Assembly (NCBI GenBank): GCA_964585305.1
Contig: CAZPDM010000093.1
Coordinates: forward strand, 1-16,006
Length of the DNA: 16,006 nt
Reading direction: 5' to 3'
Source of the DNA: CAZPDM01 sp964585305
GTDB lineage: Bacteria; Planctomycetota; Uabimicrobiia; Uabimicrobiales; JABWCH01
Shown here: in pieces, positions 14,698 through 16,006 of the stretch
How positions within the stretch are numbered: position 1 is the first letter of the stretch
Layout of the letters: every line of letters starts with the position of its first letter
Position numbers and translations under genes: made by a program
The notes under the pieces: model-generated
Seen by the model: only the letters and a program-made list of their open reading frames with translations
Told to the model about the DNA's origin: nothing
The model's database searches: none

Positions 14698-15933
14698 ATG
14701 AAATTCATCAGCATTTTAGCCGTTATTTTGTTTTTTTGCATATTTTTAAATGCTCAGGCATCATTCAGCGGTGATTGGGAGAGTACATACGGATTGATAA
14801 AACTGACTCAGAAAGACAAAATTGTTACAGGATTTTATTTTTATTCCGGAAATCAATGCTCTATTTCGGGAGTAATGGAAGGAAACCGGCTTACCTTTTC
14901 ATATCAGGAACCAAATAATATCAAGGGTGAAGGATGGTTCGAACTTTCCACAGACGGCAAGTCATTTACAGGCAAGTGGAAAACTAAAGAAATGCAAATA
15001 TGGGGAGATTGGTCAGGCAAGCGGGTGCAACTCCTTCAACTTTCAGAAACAAAGGAATCAAAAGACTTCAGTGGCTTATGGAATACATCGTTTGGATATC
15101 TACGTCTTGTTCAGGAACGCGAAGCCGTTCATGGAATCTATTCTTATTCCGATGGTTCCAAAGTTCAGGGCAAAGTTCAAGGAGACCAGCTTACTTTCCA
15201 ATACAAAGAACCATCTACAGAAGGCGAAGGATCTTTTATATTATCCCCAGATGGAAATAGTTTCAAGGGAAAATGGAGAGCTAAAAACGATCCGATTTGG
15301 AAACCCTGGGATGGAACCAGAGTATTTCCTGTCGCCAACAGAATATGGCTTGTAGTCATAGAAGCCAACTGGGAAAACAGTTTGAACGAACGCGAATATA
15401 ATTTTGGAAGTATGCTAAAAATATTTTTCAGCCGTGTACCAGAAGTCCAAGTACGCCATCGTTTTTTTTATGACCAAAATGACATCACAAAATGGTGTAG
15501 AGAAGTATCTTATCTGGCAGAGCCTACGGTTGTGGTTATCTCCAGTCATGGAACTCCGCAAGGCGTAAAAAGCGGAACATATCAGACGACACCTTCTGAT
15601 TTTTACGAAAACCTGCGGTATGCAAGCAATGTATCTCTTTTGCATTTTGCATCATGTATGACCATGAATGGAGATTTTGCAGAGAAAATTTTAGCAGGAA
15701 TGGGAAAAAATGCTCATTTCCCGATCTCTGGATACACAACCAACATAGATTGGGCTGCAAGCGCGGTTCTGGAGTTTATGTATTACGATCTACTCCTTGT
15801 CCGACATCTGTCTCCAACAGAGGCCGTACAACAATTATATAATCTCATGCCATTTGCTGGAAACAAACTTCTCCCAGAAGCACCATTTAAATCACTGGGA
15901 ATAAGAATCATCAGTCCTGGCAATGGAAAATAA
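14698..15933 (+). CDS. Secreted protein with two beta repeats and a C-terminal caspase-like (clan CD) domain
   Basis: From the ATG at 14698 the product has 411 residues and opens directly with a signal peptide (MKFISILAVILFFCIFLNAQA). Two homologous repeats follow, 23-110 and 124-209. Each starts FSGxW, ends W.G.RV, and contains LTFxYxEP and a DGxSFxGKW turn, as in small lipocalin- or avidin-like beta domains. The C-terminal 200 residues look like a caspase-hemoglobinase fold: strand VVVISSHG with His284, then LLHFASC with Cys320, spaced as in CHAT and other clan CD peptidases. Both dyad residues are present. It should act outside the inner membrane, with the repeats perhaps binding a ligand or substrate. 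The longer reading frame starting at TTG 14683 would spoil the signal peptide. Base composition is visibly less AT-rich than in the neighbours. The substrate is unknown. Confidence 0.75.
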   Translation: MKFISILAVILFFCIFLNAQASFSGDWESTYGLIKLTQKDKIVTGFYFYSGNQCSISGVMEGNRLTFSYQEPNNIKGEGWFELSTDGKSFTGKWKTKEMQIWGDWSGKRVQLLQLSETKESKDFSGLWNTSFGYLRLVQEREAVHGIYSYSDGSKVQGKVQGDQLTFQYKEPSTEGEGSFILSPDGNSFKGKWRAKNDPIWKPWDGTRVFPVANRIWLVVIEANWENSLNEREYNFGSMLKIFFSRVPEVQVRHRFFYDQNDITKWCREVSYLAEPTVVVISSHGTPQGVKSGTYQTTPSDFYENLRYASNVSLLHFASCMTMNGDFAEKILAGMGKNAHFPISGYTTNIDWAASAVLEFMYYDLLLVRHLSPTEAVQQLYNLMPFAGNKLLPEAPFKSLGIRIISPGNGK

Positions 15934-15960
15934 ACATAGTTCATATCGACTAATTTCCAG

Positions 15961-15990
15961 AGATATATTTAATCATTCCCAAATATATCT
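15961..15990 (+). terminator. Hairpin after the protease-like gene
   Basis: AGATATATTT (15961-15970) pairs perfectly with AAATATATCT (15981-15990), 28 bases after the stop codon. The T tract after it is poor (TT then A-rich), so this is a weak terminator or a 3'-end stabilising hairpin. Confidence 0.45.
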
Positions 15991-16006
15991 TTAAAAAATT
16001 CCTCTA

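Noticed and set aside
15000..15842. Several short frames on both strands within the protease-like gene
   Set aside because: All overlap a well-supported coding region with a signal peptide and catalytic motifs, and their products are low in recognisable structure.
1..16006. Insertion sequence, prophage, toxin-antitoxin pair or defence island
   Set aside because: No transposase, integrase, phage structural gene, nuclease-type defence gene or tRNA attachment site is visible. The sirtuin here is a compact CobB type with no defence partner.

Overview
The window is about 16 kb of AT-rich bacterial DNA (A/T-heavy third positions, many A and T tracts, standard stop codons including TGA). It holds ten genes on both strands. 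A 100-N run at 10537-10636 shows that it comes from a draft or metagenome scaffold. Nothing fixes the taxon. A Hanks-type Ser/Thr kinase carrying its own sensor repeats, a secreted caspase-like protein and several exported proteins of unknown role would suit a planctomycete-like or similar environmental bacterium, but that is a guess.

Layout. 1-5256: two plus-strand genes of the TreX/TreY route from glycogen or maltodextrin to trehalose. They are separated by a 255-bp spacer packed with inverted repeats. 5259-6344: a minus-strand membrane protein with an arrestin-like N-terminal half. 6405-7499: a plus-strand PLP enzyme of the threonine aldolase family. 7517-9862: two minus-strand genes, a small membrane-anchored or lipoprotein-like protein and a secreted alpha/beta hydrolase with a second conserved domain. 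A textbook intrinsic terminator lies between them and settles the start of the smaller gene. 9976-11914: a kinase-transmembrane-ankyrin receptor, interrupted by the assembly gap inside its repeats. 12214-12879: a helical cytosolic protein, perhaps DIP1984-like, behind a very good sigma70 promoter. 12950-13157: an unannotated region that folds convincingly as a structured RNA ending in nine T. 13287-13991: a CobB-type sirtuin. 14072-14563: a small uncharacterised protein. 14698-15933: a secreted protein with two beta-type repeats followed by a caspase-like domain.

How they work together. Only TreX and TreY form a clear pathway: TreX debranches glycogen, and TreY converts the reducing end of the released chains to a trehalosyl unit. 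The TreZ that should release trehalose is not in the window. The other genes look like unrelated single transcription units, often flanked by their own terminators.

The most interesting unexplained item is the structured RNA candidate at 12950-13157. Next come the hairpin array between treX and treY, the collapsed ankyrin array of the kinase, and the secreted two-repeat caspase-like protein.
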